Source: Bacillota bacterium
Lineage (GTDB): Bacteria; Bacillota; Sulfobacillia; Sulfobacillales; JAIMBI01
DNA length: 39,888 nucleotides
NCBI GenBank assembly: GCA_021797815.1
Contig: JAJZYZ010000020.1
Span: forward strand, 1-39,888
Direction: 5' to 3'
Shown here: positions 8,478 through 15,840 of the stretch, one piece after another
Layout of the letters: each line of letters opens with the position of its first letter
Position numbering within the stretch: position 1 is the first letter of the stretch
The notes under the pieces: generated by a model
What the model saw: the letters and a program-made list of their open reading frames with translations, nothing else
What the model was told of the DNA's origin: nothing
The model's database searches: none
Made by a program: the position numbers and the translations under genes

Positions 8478-9220
8478 CCGCGACCCGCTACCTTGACCGT
8501 CTGACCGAGATTCTGGGGGAGATCCGTACCCGGGAACTTCCCCGGATCGAACAGTTGGCCGGGCAGATTGCAGACGCGGTTATCGCCGGCGGTCTCCTCT
8601 ACGTGTATGACAACGGCCACATGCTCAATACCGAGCTTTTCAACCGGGCCGGAGGGCTGGCGCTTCTCGCGCCGGTGGAGCTCTTGCTCCCGCGCCTGGG
8701 GACCGCGGCCGTGCGGCCGGGCGGAGAACCGGCGGCCGTGCCGCCTTCGCTCGAGGACGACCTGGCGCTGGCCCGGATGGCGGTCCGACGGGCGGGGGTG
8801 AAGGCCGGAGATGTGGTCTTGTTGGGATCGGTTTCGGGCCGGAGTCCGCTCGTCGTCGAAATGGCGGAGGAGGCCGCGCGCCTGGGGGCGCTTACGGTGG
8901 GACTGACGGCCCTTCAGTATTCGACCACACTGCCCGCGTCCCATCCCTCCGGACGTCGCCTCTACGAGGCGGTCGCGGTGGTGCTGGATACGCACACGGG
9001 CATCGGGGACGCGGAGGTGGCGGTGGAAGGGCTCCCGGAGAAGGTGCTTCCGTCATCCGGCATCAGTGCGGCCCTGGTGGCGTGGTGTCTCGTGGCGGCG
9101 CTCATCGACGCCCTCCTGCAGCGCGGGGTGGAGCCGACGGTGTTTCGGAGCATCAATTATCCGGACGGGCCGGAGCGCCATGCGGCGGCGCTTGAACGCT
9201 ACCGGCGCCTCGGATACTGA
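8474..9220 (+). CDS. SIS-domain phosphosugar-binding protein (UPF0309-like)
   Basis: A 248-residue protein with a sugar isomerase (SIS) fold, the domain that binds phosphosugars in isomerases and regulators. Visible parts are YDNGHMLNTELFNRAGG near residue 40 (in UPF0309 relatives usually GxGHSHxLAEExFYRAGG, so the glycine-rich loop has changed), the nucleotide-sugar-like loop GSVSGRSPLVVEMAEEA near 120, and a C-terminal INYPDG and RYRRLGY motif. The frame is open further upstream, but the ATG at 8474 fits family length, follows GGGGAGG, and overlaps the previous stop by ATGA. The coupling suggests it acts with the Asp-box protein, perhaps in sugar turnover. The ligand is not predictable. Confidence 0.85.
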   Translation: MTATRYLDRLTEILGEIRTRELPRIEQLAGQIADAVIAGGLLYVYDNGHMLNTELFNRAGGLALLAPVELLLPRLGTAAVRPGGEPAAVPPSLEDDLALARMAVRRAGVKAGDVVLLGSVSGRSPLVVEMAEEAARLGALTVGLTALQYSTTLPASHPSGRRLYEAVAVVLDTHTGIGDAEVAVEGLPEKVLPSSGISAALVAWCLVAALIDALLQRGVEPTVFRSINYPDGPERHAAALERYRRLGY

Positions 9221-9321
9221 GCCGACACGCCGGGCTGCCGGGTTTACTGCAGAGCGGCTTTCGCATACGAACCAACGGTGCCGGCCGCGGCGTCATGGTA
9301 GACCCGCCGCGCGGCCCAGGG

Positions 9322-9483
9322 TCATGGCAGAAGTTCGTGCAGGGAGAGCAGGATCGACAGGATTCCGAGCGCCAGAAACAACAGGGCAAGCCTTCGTTGT
9401 CCCGTACGGCGGTACAGGGCCCGCCCCGACCACACGGCCGCGAGGACCCCGAGGGCGAGCCCCAGCCACGGTGAGGAGCCCAC
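9322..9483 (-). CDS. Small two-helix membrane protein
   Basis: A 53-residue frame starts with GTG and ends with TGA. It encodes two hydrophobic segments (WLGLALGVLAAVW and LALLFLALGILSILLSL) joined by a basic loop (YRRTGQRR), the inside-loop pattern of a hairpin membrane protein. An in-frame stop lies six codons upstream, so it cannot be longer. No strong Shine-Dalgarno is visible, which lowers confidence. It lies downstream of the dienelactone hydrolase gene and its hairpin. No family is recognised. Confidence 0.5.
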   Translation of the reverse strand: MGSSPWLGLALGVLAAVWSGRALYRRTGQRRLALLFLALGILSILLSLHELLP

Positions 9484-9502
9484 GGCTTTCGCTCGTCAGA
9501 GG

Positions 9503-9539
9503 CGGGAGGCGGGGGGCGTGCGCAACCCCCCGCCTCCCG
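9503..9539 (-). terminator. Hairpin after the dienelactone hydrolase gene
   Basis: A perfect 14-bp GC-rich stem (9503-9516 and 9526-9539, CGGGAGGCGGGGGG type) has a 9-nt loop. It begins 2 nt after the minus-strand stop at 9542. There is no clear T-run, so it may be a weak terminator or a 3' end stabiliser. Confidence 0.6.
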
Positions 9540-9541
9540 AC

Positions 9542-10354
9542 TTATGACAGGACGCGGTTGAAAATCTCAAGCGTTCGGGCCCAGGCGTCCCGCGCCGCGT
9601 CCACATGATACGAGGAGCGGGAGTCGTTGAAGAAGGCATGACCGGCCCCCTTGTACACATGGGCCTCGTAGTGCTTGTGGTGCGCCTTCATGGCCGCCTC
9701 CACGTCCGGAACCTGACCCGTGATGCGGGTGTCCGTCTCGCCGTAGAAACCGTAGACCGGACACTCGATGCTCGCCATGGCCTCGGGCGCCGGCGCCGTG
9801 CCGTAGTAGCAGAGCGCGGCCCGAAGGGACGGGGCCCGCGTGGCCAACGCGAACGAGAGGGCGCCGCCCATGCAGTAGCCCGTGCTGGCCACCGGCATTT
9901 CACGCGTTTCCGGGGCTTCGTGAAGCCAGCCTACCCAGCTTAAAAGGTCTTCCACCATGCCGTCCGTGTCCCGGGGGCCGAAGAGCGTCCCGATGGTCGC
10001 GCCGACTTTGGCGCCCTCATCGCCGGGAAGGCGATCGAGGTGCTCTTGGAGGACGCTGCGGTCCCCCCATGCGCCGGGCGGCACCGTGTTCATGAAGGTC
10101 TTGACGGCCTCGATGCGTTCGGGCGAAAGGGCTTCGGGGCGCCCGCCCCGCGAATAGAGGTCAGGGGCAAGGGCGGCATAGCCGGCCGTGGCCAGACGCT
10201 CGGCGATTTCCTGGATATGGTCGTCAGGACCCCAGATTTCCTGGATGACGATGACGGCGGGGAGGGGATGACTTACCCTCGGCGGCATTACGAGATATGC
10301 GTTCATAACCTGTCCGTCGCGGGCGTGCTCCACCCATCGTCGGTTAAACTCCAT
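9542..10354 (-). CDS. Dienelactone hydrolase family protein
   Basis: A 270-residue cytoplasmic alpha/beta hydrolase of the carboxymethylenebutenolidase family, which opens lactone rings or cleaves small esters. The Cys-His-Asp triad is visible: Cys161 in GYCMGG, Asp208 in YGETDTR and His239 in GAGHAFFND, with the family glutamate in IQEIWG (Glu39). The ATG at 10354 follows a GAAAGGGG Shine-Dalgarno. No aromatic degradation genes are near, so the lactone specificity is uncertain. A hairpin follows the stop. The next upstream gene on this strand, codY, has its own terminator, so this is probably a separate unit. Confidence 0.92.
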   Translation of the reverse strand: MEFNRRWVEHARDGQVMNAYLVMPPRVSHPLPAVIVIQEIWGPDDHIQEIAERLATAGYAALAPDLYSRGGRPEALSPERIEAVKTFMNTVPPGAWGDRSVLQEHLDRLPGDEGAKVGATIGTLFGPRDTDGMVEDLLSWVGWLHEAPETREMPVASTGYCMGGALSFALATRAPSLRAALCYYGTAPAPEAMASIECPVYGFYGETDTRITGQVPDVEAAMKAHHKHYEAHVYKGAGHAFFNDSRSSYHVDAARDAWARTLEIFNRVLS

Positions 10355-10643
10355 ATCGGACCCCTTTCTCGGTGACGGACCATCGCTGCGCGGCGTACTG
10401 TTCTCCGTCCCATCTTAGACTACCGGAAACGGCCGCCCCGTCGCGAGGAATGGCTTCGGCCCCCGTCGGCCATTTCTGCCCCGGTCCCGCCGTGGCTTCT
10501 CCGCGGTCGCGCATCCTCCAGTCACGGACGTCCGCCAAGGCGCTTTCCGGCCCCCATCCGAGCCCCGGGGGTTAAGCCGCCGCGCCGGGAAAAGCATCCG
10601 TGCCGGCGGACTCATGCTAGATGGCGGCGCGAGTCTCAAGGAC

Positions 10644-10697
10644 GCCCGGCTGGCAAAGAAGGCGGCCCTGTGTGCCCGCCTTCTTTGCCAGCCGGGC
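10644..10697. repeat. Perfect 22-bp inverted repeat
   Basis: Arms at 10644-10665 (starting GCCCGGCTGGCAAAG) and 10676-10697 are exact reverse complements with a 10-nt loop. It lies 9 nt past the codY terminator hairpin on the minus strand. It may be a back-up terminator, a processed RNA end or a short mobile repeat; no second copy of it exists in this window. Confidence 0.8.
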
Positions 10698-10705
10698 ACG
10701 AAACA

Positions 10706-10732
10706 GGGCCGGGGCCTCAAGTGCCCCGGCCC
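10706..10732 (-). terminator. codY terminator
   Basis: A perfect 10-bp stem (GGGCCGGGGC at 10706-10715 with its complement at 10723-10732) has a 7-nt loop, read on the minus strand after the codY stop. It is followed by TGTTTCG, a short T-rich tail. Confidence 0.7.
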
Positions 10733-10765
10733 GCCCGCCGGCTCGCATCGCGCGCGTCCACGGCT

Positions 10766-11473
10766 CTAGAGCTTCAAGGCTTCCAAAGCCGGCTTCAAGT
10801 GGTCGTTCAAGACCCGGATGAGGGTCCCTTTCATCCCGAGGGATCGGGTTTCAATGACCCCCGCGCTCTCAAGCTTGCGGAGGGCATTGACGATAACGGA
10901 GCGGGTGATGCCGACCCGGTCGGCCACATTCGAGGTCACGACGAGGCCCTGATTGCCCCCAAGTTCGTTCAGGAGCTGCTGCACCGCGGTGAGCTCGGAA
11001 TAGGTGAGCGCCTCCAGCACCGCCTGGACCGCCGATTCCTGCCGGCCCTCCGCCTCACGCTGGGAGAGTTCGGTCTGACGCAGAATGAGGCTGATGGCCG
11101 TGATGCCGCTTTCCACCAGCACCCACTGGTCGTCGCTCATCTCGTCTTCGTCCTTGCCGATAACGAGCGTCCCGAGGGTCCGGTCCTGCGAATGAATGGG
11201 AATGCGGGTGGTCGGGTGGTCGATGACTTGCAGGCGCCCGCGCCCCCCACGCCGTCTCGTGGACGTGCCGAGAGCCGCTTCGTCGCTGTACTCCGTATCG
11301 TCCAGCCCCCCGGCGGCGATGACCACCTGGCGGCTGCGGTCAAGAAGGGACACCGGCAATTCCAATGTGTCGCTGAGTTCCTGAACAATCGGACCCGCTT
11401 CCCAGGTGTTGGCCGCCCGGTCCACGGTCCGTCCGAGACGCCTGACCTTTTCGAGAAGCGTCATCGTAGCCAT
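10766..11473 (-). CDS. codY: GTP/branched-chain amino acid-sensing global regulator CodY
   Basis: A 235-residue DNA-binding regulator that in Bacillota represses nutrient-scavenging and biosynthetic genes when GTP and branched-chain amino acids are plentiful. The C-terminal winged helix is near-canonical: SNVADRVGITRSVIVNALRK at residues 181-200, then LESAGVIETRSLGMKGT. The N-terminal GAF ligand domain is diverged and shorter; classical CodY is about 259 residues, and a basic RRRGGRGR stretch lies near residue 73. The ATG at 11473 has AAGGAG 8 nt upstream. Upstream lies an AT-rich leader with a CodY-box-like palindrome, suggesting autoregulation. The dacA-like gene lies upstream on the same strand. 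Whether both GTP and branched-chain amino acids are still sensed cannot be judged. Confidence 0.95.
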   Translation of the reverse strand: MATMTLLEKVRRLGRTVDRAANTWEAGPIVQELSDTLELPVSLLDRSRQVVIAAGGLDDTEYSDEAALGTSTRRRGGRGRLQVIDHPTTRIPIHSQDRTLGTLVIGKDEDEMSDDQWVLVESGITAISLILRQTELSQREAEGRQESAVQAVLEALTYSELTAVQQLLNELGGNQGLVVTSNVADRVGITRSVIVNALRKLESAGVIETRSLGMKGTLIRVLNDHLKPALEALKL

Positions 11474-11552
11474 GATCGTGACTCCTTTCGTAATCCGATT
11501 AAAACCCTGGCTGCCTGTCGAATGTGAAACCCTTCACAATCACGATAACACG

Positions 11553-11605
11553 AATACCCAGTCCGAAGCCCAATTATTCGGAGAATTTTTTGGGACGGAA
11601 GTATT
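11553..11605 (-). promoter_or_regulatory. Dyad-rich codY leader with a CodY-box-like core
   Basis: Inside this AT-rich stretch, 11572-11587 reads on the minus strand as AATTCTCCGAATAATT, matching 11 of 15 positions of the CodY box AATTTTCWGAAAATT. It is nested in a larger imperfect dyad: GTCC/GGAC and AATAC/GTATT arms at the outer ends, and CCAA/TTGG around the core. The arms could also form alternative RNA hairpins. Direct autoregulation is likely by position but not shown. Confidence 0.5.
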
Positions 11606-11628
11606 GGGTTTTTTCCTTGATCTAGCCC

Positions 11629-11657
11629 ATCATATCCGATTCCGTGTCTCCTCTCAG
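11629..11657 (-). promoter_or_regulatory. Candidate codY promoter
   Basis: On the minus strand, CTGAGA (11652-11657, 4 of 6 to TTGACA) is followed by 17 nt and TATGAT (11629-11634, 5 of 6 to TATAAT). Transcription would start near 11622, leaving a leader of about 150 nt that contains the CodY-like site roughly 35-50 nt downstream of the start, a position suited to roadblock repression. Confidence 0.5.
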
Positions 11658-11723
11658 GGTACAGCATTCGCATCCGCCACGTAAAATATGGGGGATAAGT
11701 CAAACGGATTTCACAGCTTGAAC

Positions 11724-12908
11724 TCAGAGACGACTGAGCCGCCAGTGTTTGGAAGGGGGTGGAAGAGCGCCGCTGGTCTTGAGCGGCACCGTGGCGGTCT
11801 GCTGACCGGCCACGATGCGCAGGGTGCCGACCGGCGTGCCGGCCGTGACCTGCTTCGGAAGCGGACGGGCGGTGAACACGATGTGGGTGGTGAATCCGGG
11901 CCAGCCGACGAAAGACACGCTTTGGGGAACCAGGGCGTTTACGCCGGTGGTGAGCCAGGGCGCCGTCACGACGGCACCGGGCGTTCCGGCCGCGACCACC
12001 TGACGCACCTCCAGGAAAGGCACCGAGTTGAGAAGTTTCTGGGCGGCCGCAAACGCCGCGTACAGTTCGGACTGGTGGCTCTGCTGGCCGAGAACCGCGG
12101 CCAGCACCAGCACCTTGGTGGCGCCGGCGTTCCGGTAGGCGGCGGCCACGTAGCATCCGCCGGCGGCGGCCGTGCTCCCGGTCTTGACGCCGATGATGCC
12201 CGAATGGCCGAGGTAGTAGTTGACGTTGTATACGACGTTGGCCACCGGCAGTGTGGCCTGGGGCATGCGGACGATGCTCCGGAAGATGGGGTTTTTCATG
12301 TCGTGTTCGGCTATCACGAGCTGGTCAGAGGCGGTGGAGACGGTGGCGGCGCTCACGCCGCTGGCATCGGTGTAGGTCGTGTGGGTCATGCCGAGCTTCT
12401 TGGCGTCGGCATTCATCATCTTGACGAAGTTCGCCTGGCTGCCGCCCACCCAGTCGGCCAGAATCTGCGCGTAGTCGTTGCCGGATGGAATGAGGAGGCC
12501 TTCTAACAGCTGGAGCTCATTCAGCCGCTCGCCGGGCACGACGGCCACCACCGACTGCGTGCTCTTCTCCTGCAGGTAGAGAGCCACCTGGGCCGGCGTG
12601 ACCGTGACGGTGGGTCCGGTCTGGCCGGTGGTGAGCGGATGGGCCTTCAAGACCACGTACGCCGTCATCAGCTTGGCAAGGCTCGCGATGGCGACGGGAG
12701 TCTGGCTGGGGGTGGCGCCAATCGTGCCGACCCCCTCGACCGCCAGCGCCGACTGGCCCTGAGTAGGGAAGGGAAGGGCCGGCACACTGCCGGAAAATTT
12801 ATAGGTGGTGGACAGGGCCGCGTGCACGCTCGGCGGGGGGAGCGGGCGAAACCATTGGACGAGAGCCAGAATCACTACAATCACGATGGCACTGACGACG
12901 ACTCGCAT
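11724..12908 (-). CDS. D-alanyl-D-alanine carboxypeptidase (low-molecular-weight PBP, S11)
   Basis: A 394-residue penicillin-binding protein that trims the terminal D-Ala of peptidoglycan stem peptides. The active-site motifs are all present: SLAK with Ser76 and Lys79, SGN at 142-144, and KTG at 242-244. The N-terminus (residues 2-19) is a hydrophobic signal or anchor segment, followed by a proline-rich linker, so the enzyme acts outside the membrane. The last 100 residues resemble the beta-rich C-terminal domain of PBP5. The ATG at 12908 has GGGAGG about 10 nt upstream. It lies upstream of codY on the same strand, but codY appears to have its own promoter. DacF and DacA are both possible names. 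Confidence 0.93.
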   Translation of the reverse strand: MRVVVSAIVIVVILALVQWFRPLPPPSVHAALSTTYKFSGSVPALPFPTQGQSALAVEGVGTIGATPSQTPVAIASLAKLMTAYVVLKAHPLTTGQTGPTVTVTPAQVALYLQEKSTQSVVAVVPGERLNELQLLEGLLIPSGNDYAQILADWVGGSQANFVKMMNADAKKLGMTHTTYTDASGVSAATVSTASDQLVIAEHDMKNPIFRSIVRMPQATLPVANVVYNVNYYLGHSGIIGVKTGSTAAAGGCYVAAAYRNAGATKVLVLAAVLGQQSHQSELYAAFAAAQKLLNSVPFLEVRQVVAAGTPGAVVTAPWLTTGVNALVPQSVSFVGWPGFTTHIVFTARPLPKQVTAGTPVGTLRIVAGQQTATVPLKTSGALPPPSKHWRLSRL

Positions 12909-13279
12909 CCGTCGGGTTCCTCCCTGGGCATCCTGCCTGCACGAACTGTTGGCGACTTTTCCAATGCCACCTTAGCACGGCGGCTTCGTGGGATGCCATG
13001 CCGGAAACTGCCTAAAGTCGAGAGGCGTCGACCCGGCCGCACAGGGGAGGGCGGCCGCGGGGCGTTATGCCATAAGGCTCGGGGGCTGTCGGACGTCCGG
13101 CCAAGCCGGGAATCGGCGGCTCAAAACTAAGACGCGGCCGCCGCGTCCGGAGCCTGCGGTCGCGGCGCGTGGTGGTGCCGACACGATCCTCAACACAGGA
13201 AATAATCGCCGTCCCGGCGACGCGGCCCGCTCCTCTTTCTCCCTCTCCCTACAGGCCGCGGAGGGTCCAGCGGCCCCTG
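12909..13279. other. Intergenic region without a gene, between the ilvA-like and dacA-like genes
   Basis: No convincing gene is seen. It holds a small perfect hairpin (7-bp GACGCGG arms, 13131-13147) and the candidate terminator of the upstream operon at 13251-13279. The promoter of the D,D-carboxypeptidase should lie at its left end, but no clear hexamers stand out. Confidence 0.5.
13251..13279 (-). terminator. Weak candidate terminator of the cysE/ilvA-like operon
   Basis: Directly after the minus-strand stop, ACAGGCCGC (13251-13259) pairs with GCGGCCCCTGT with a 2-nt bulge. The exit is purine-rich rather than T-rich, so termination is uncertain. Confidence 0.35.
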
Positions 13280-14245
13280 TTAGGCCGACCGGGCGAGGAT
13301 GCGGCCCAGGACGGCCAGGTCAACATTGCCGCCCGAGAGCACCGCGACCGCCTTTCGTCCAGACAGCGGCCGCGACGGCAACAAGGCGTATGCCGCGGCA
13401 CACGCGCCGGACGGCTCGACCACCGTCTTCGCCCTCGACACGATGAGGCGGAGCGCCGCTTCAATGGCGGCGTCCGGAACGGTGACCAGCTCATCCACCG
13501 TCTCTTCGATAACGGGAAAGGTGAGGGAACCGGGAATCACCGTGCGAAGGCCGTCGGCCACGGTCAGGCCGGCCGGGATCTCGACGCGCCGTCCGGCCTG
13601 CCGCGACAGGAAAGCCGCGCATGCTCCTTCGGGCTCCACCCCGATCACCCGCACCTCCGGGCGGAGCGCCTTGATGGCGGATGCGATCCCGGAGATGAGG
13701 CCGCCGCCGCCGATGGGCACCAGAACGGTGTCCAGGCCGGGTGCCTGTTCCAGAATCTCGAGACCCACTGTCCCCTGACCCGCCATCACGTCGGGGTCGT
13801 CGTAGGGGGGCACCATCAGGTACCCGAGTTCCTCGGCCACGGCCGCGGCCCGTAAAAGGCGCTCCCGGCTCGTGGTTCCGCAGAACTCCACCTCGGCGCC
13901 GAACGCCCGCGCGGCCTCCACCTTGGCCGCGCTCGCGTCTGTGGGCACCACTATATGGGCGGGGACGCCCACGCGCGCGGCCGCGTAGGCCACGGCCTGC
14001 CCATGGTTGCCGGACGATCCGGTCACCACCCCCACAAGCCCCCCGGACTCGGCCGCCAGCCGCACCCGGTTCAGCGCGCCGCGGGCCTTGAAGCTCCCGG
14101 TCCGCTGCAGGTTCTCAGCCTTCAACAGGAGCCGTCCGCCGGTCATCTCGGAGAGAGAGCGGCTTTCGAGGAGCGGCGTCTTGATCAGCACGTCCGCGAT
14201 GCGCTCCCGCGCGGCCAGGATCCTCGCATGCTCAATCACGGCCAT
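13280..14245 (-). CDS. Threonine dehydratase-like PLP enzyme (threonine/serine ammonia-lyase)
   Basis: A 321-residue fold-type II PLP enzyme. It probably deaminates threonine to 2-oxobutanoate, the first step to isoleucine, or serine to pyruvate. The PLP lysine is Lys53 in GSFKARGA, the substrate loop is SSGNH (77-81) and the phosphate-binding glycines are IGGGGL (179-184). The protein ends after the catalytic domain with no ACT-type regulatory domain, as in catabolic TdcB enzymes and serine racemases, so allosteric inhibition by isoleucine is not expected. The ATG at 14245 follows a GAAAGGG Shine-Dalgarno. It is the last gene of an operon with cysE and an unknown gene (25-nt gap), linking serine, threonine and cysteine metabolism. 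Confidence 0.88.
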   Translation of the reverse strand: MAVIEHARILAARERIADVLIKTPLLESRSLSEMTGGRLLLKAENLQRTGSFKARGALNRVRLAAESGGLVGVVTGSSGNHGQAVAYAAARVGVPAHIVVPTDASAAKVEAARAFGAEVEFCGTTSRERLLRAAAVAEELGYLMVPPYDDPDVMAGQGTVGLEILEQAPGLDTVLVPIGGGGLISGIASAIKALRPEVRVIGVEPEGACAAFLSRQAGRRVEIPAGLTVADGLRTVIPGSLTFPVIEETVDELVTVPDAAIEAALRLIVSRAKTVVEPSGACAAAYALLPSRPLSGRKAVAVLSGGNVDLAVLGRILARSA

Positions 14246-14270
14246 CGCCCTTTCTAAAAGTCGGCGCGTC

Positions 14271-14696
14271 TCAGAACGTCAGCGTCCACCACACCGGCGT
14301 GTCGCTGCCGGGTCTCCCCTCCACCACATGGCTCACCGGCATCCGCCGCCGCCGTGCCGCCTTGTGCAGGCCGACCGTGAAGGCGCGGGTGTCGTACTCG
14401 ATGGCGCGCGGCCGGTAGTGAGCGTTCACCTCGGTCAGAAAATCGGTGACCGCCCGGGCGGCTTCCTGCCACTGAGCGTCCCCGAGCTTGGTCAGGTACT
14501 CCCGACGCCACATCGTGAGCCGGACGGTGAACTTGTCGAGCCAGACGACGGTCTGCGAACGCTCGCCGAGCTGATATCGCTGCAGGAGGTCCGTGAGCGG
14601 CTTGTCCTCGCGCACCCGCGGACGCCAGATGATGAGGTCGATGGCGTAACTGGAGGGCCGGTTCACCACCGACGGCTTTTCGTCATGTAAGCGCAT
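14271..14696 (-). CDS. Conserved-looking hypothetical protein in the cysE operon
   Basis: A 141-residue basic, Trp- and Arg-rich protein with no signal peptide or membrane segment. I do not recognise a family. Its ATG lies 3 nt after the cysE stop, with GGGAAG 6 nt upstream inside the cysE end, so the genes are translationally linked. Central WRREYLTKLGDAQWQEAAR and a KAARRRRMPVSHVV stretch suggest a nucleic-acid or acidic-partner surface, but this is only composition. It may tune the neighbouring amino-acid enzymes. Confidence 0.7.
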   Translation of the reverse strand: MRLHDEKPSVVNRPSSYAIDLIIWRPRVREDKPLTDLLQRYQLGERSQTVVWLDKFTVRLTMWRREYLTKLGDAQWQEAARAVTDFLTEVNAHYRPRAIEYDTRAFTVGLHKAARRRRMPVSHVVEGRPGSDTPVWWTLTF

Positions 14697-14699
14697 GCG

Positions 14700-15644
14700 T
14701 CACTTCCCTTGTTTTCTCTGCCGGCCGTCGGATCCCGGTTCGTCCTCCGCCGACAGACGCGGCTCCTTCAGCTCCAGCTGGGCGGGTGCCACGACGCGGC
14801 TCTGCGCCGGTACCCCGTGGGTGAGCCACACGTTGCCGCCAATTTCCGAGTAGGCGCCCACCACGGTGTCGCCGCCCAGGATCGTGGCCTCCGCATAGAT
14901 GACCACGCCGTCCTCGATGGTGGGGTGGCGTTTTTGTCCCCGGAGAATGTCGCCCTGGGCGTCCCGGGGAAAGTTGAGGGCGCCGAGCGTCACGCCCTGA
15001 TAAAGCGTGACGCCGGCGCCGATCACGGTCGTCTCGCCAATAACGACCCCGGTGCCGTGATCGATAAAAAATCGCGGCCCGATGGAAGCTGCCGGATGAA
15101 TGTCGATGCCGGTGCGCCCGTGCGCCCACTCCGTCATCATCCGCGGCAGGAGTTCGACGCCGAGGCCATGCAGCGCATGGGCGAGCCGGTAGACGAGAAC
15201 CGCCAGAAAGCCGGGGTAGGTGGCCATAATCTCGTCGCGGCCGTGAGCGGCCGGATCTCCCCGGTAGGCCGCATCGGCGTCGGACAGAAGCTTGGCCCGG
15301 ATGTCGGGCAGCGTGTGAAGGAAGCGAAGCGCCCGTCCGGCTTCCGCGTCGATCTGGGGACAGGCGGACACATCCGGGCAGTCGTGGGCCCGCACCGCGT
15401 GCAGCATGCGGGTGAGGTCCCAAAACGTTTCGGTCACGTCCCAGAAGGGAGCGCCGGGCGGCCGTCCGTCCACTGCGGCGACCGGCAGATGGCGGGGAAA
15501 CAAGAGGTGCCCGAGCCGGGAGACCAGGCGGCCGATTGCCGTCCGCTCCGGCAATGGATCCCGAACATGCAGGGCGTCGTCGGAGAGCCGGGCGGCCACG
15601 GCCGCCAGGTCCGAAAGGAGCGCCTCCCGTGACCCGTTATCCAC
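14700..15644 (-). CDS. cysE: Serine O-acetyltransferase (EpsC/CysE type)
   Basis: A 314-residue enzyme that acetylates serine with acetyl-CoA to O-acetylserine, the precursor used by cysteine synthase. An N-terminal helical region of about 170 residues precedes the left-handed beta-helix with hexapeptide repeats: TGIDIHPAASIGPRFFIDHG, GVVIGETTVIGAGVTLYQGVTLGA, and AEATILGGDTVVGAYSEIGGNVWL. The histidines in DIHP and DHG are the usual active-site residues. The length and N-terminus match the EpsC-like subfamily. Translation starts at GTG (15644) with GGGAGG 6 nt upstream. It heads a three-gene operon. A cysteine synthase gene lies at the far right of the window, well away from this operon. Confidence 0.92.
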   Translation of the reverse strand: MDNGSREALLSDLAAVAARLSDDALHVRDPLPERTAIGRLVSRLGHLLFPRHLPVAAVDGRPPGAPFWDVTETFWDLTRMLHAVRAHDCPDVSACPQIDAEAGRALRFLHTLPDIRAKLLSDADAAYRGDPAAHGRDEIMATYPGFLAVLVYRLAHALHGLGVELLPRMMTEWAHGRTGIDIHPAASIGPRFFIDHGTGVVIGETTVIGAGVTLYQGVTLGALNFPRDAQGDILRGQKRHPTIEDGVVIYAEATILGGDTVVGAYSEIGGNVWLTHGVPAQSRVVAPAQLELKEPRLSAEDEPGSDGRQRKQGK

Positions 15645-15678
15645 GCCGTCCCTCCCATTGCGCCTTACCGAAATTTCC

Positions 15679-15722
15679 GGCCCTCAATCTGGCCGCTCCC
15701 GACCGCGGTCAGGTTGAGGGCC
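15679..15722. repeat. Inverted repeat upstream of cysE
   Basis: A perfect 9-bp pair (GGCCCTCAA at 15679-15687, TTGAGGGCC at 15714-15722) encloses a 26-nt loop containing the 10-bp palindrome GACCGCGGTC (15701-15710). It lies about 35 nt upstream of the cysE start, so it would be in the cysE leader RNA or its promoter. It lacks the full T-box or SAM-riboswitch signatures. Confidence 0.5.
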
Positions 15723-15840
15723 AGTGGGTCCGCGAGTCCGCGATTCAATTGTAGAACACCGCGACACCACCCGGGCGGGGGAGGACTTTGGCACCTCGAT
15801 GGCCAACGTCTAGGGCAGTCCGTCTTTGGGGGAGGACGCT

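Larger units (their letters stand above)
10355..10765. other. Intergenic region without a gene, between codY and the dienelactone hydrolase gene
   Basis: Open frames here lack a Shine-Dalgarno or any protein-like composition. Its contents are the codY terminator hairpin and a long perfect inverted repeat, both listed separately. The dienelactone hydrolase promoter presumably lies at 10360-10440, but I could not pick out convincing hexamers. Confidence 0.5.

Noticed and set aside
15679-15722. T-box or SAM riboswitch upstream of cysE
   Set aside because: An ACCGCGG string recalls the T-box, but the full AGGGUGGNACCGCG element, antiterminator and terminator are absent; SAM core motifs are also missing.
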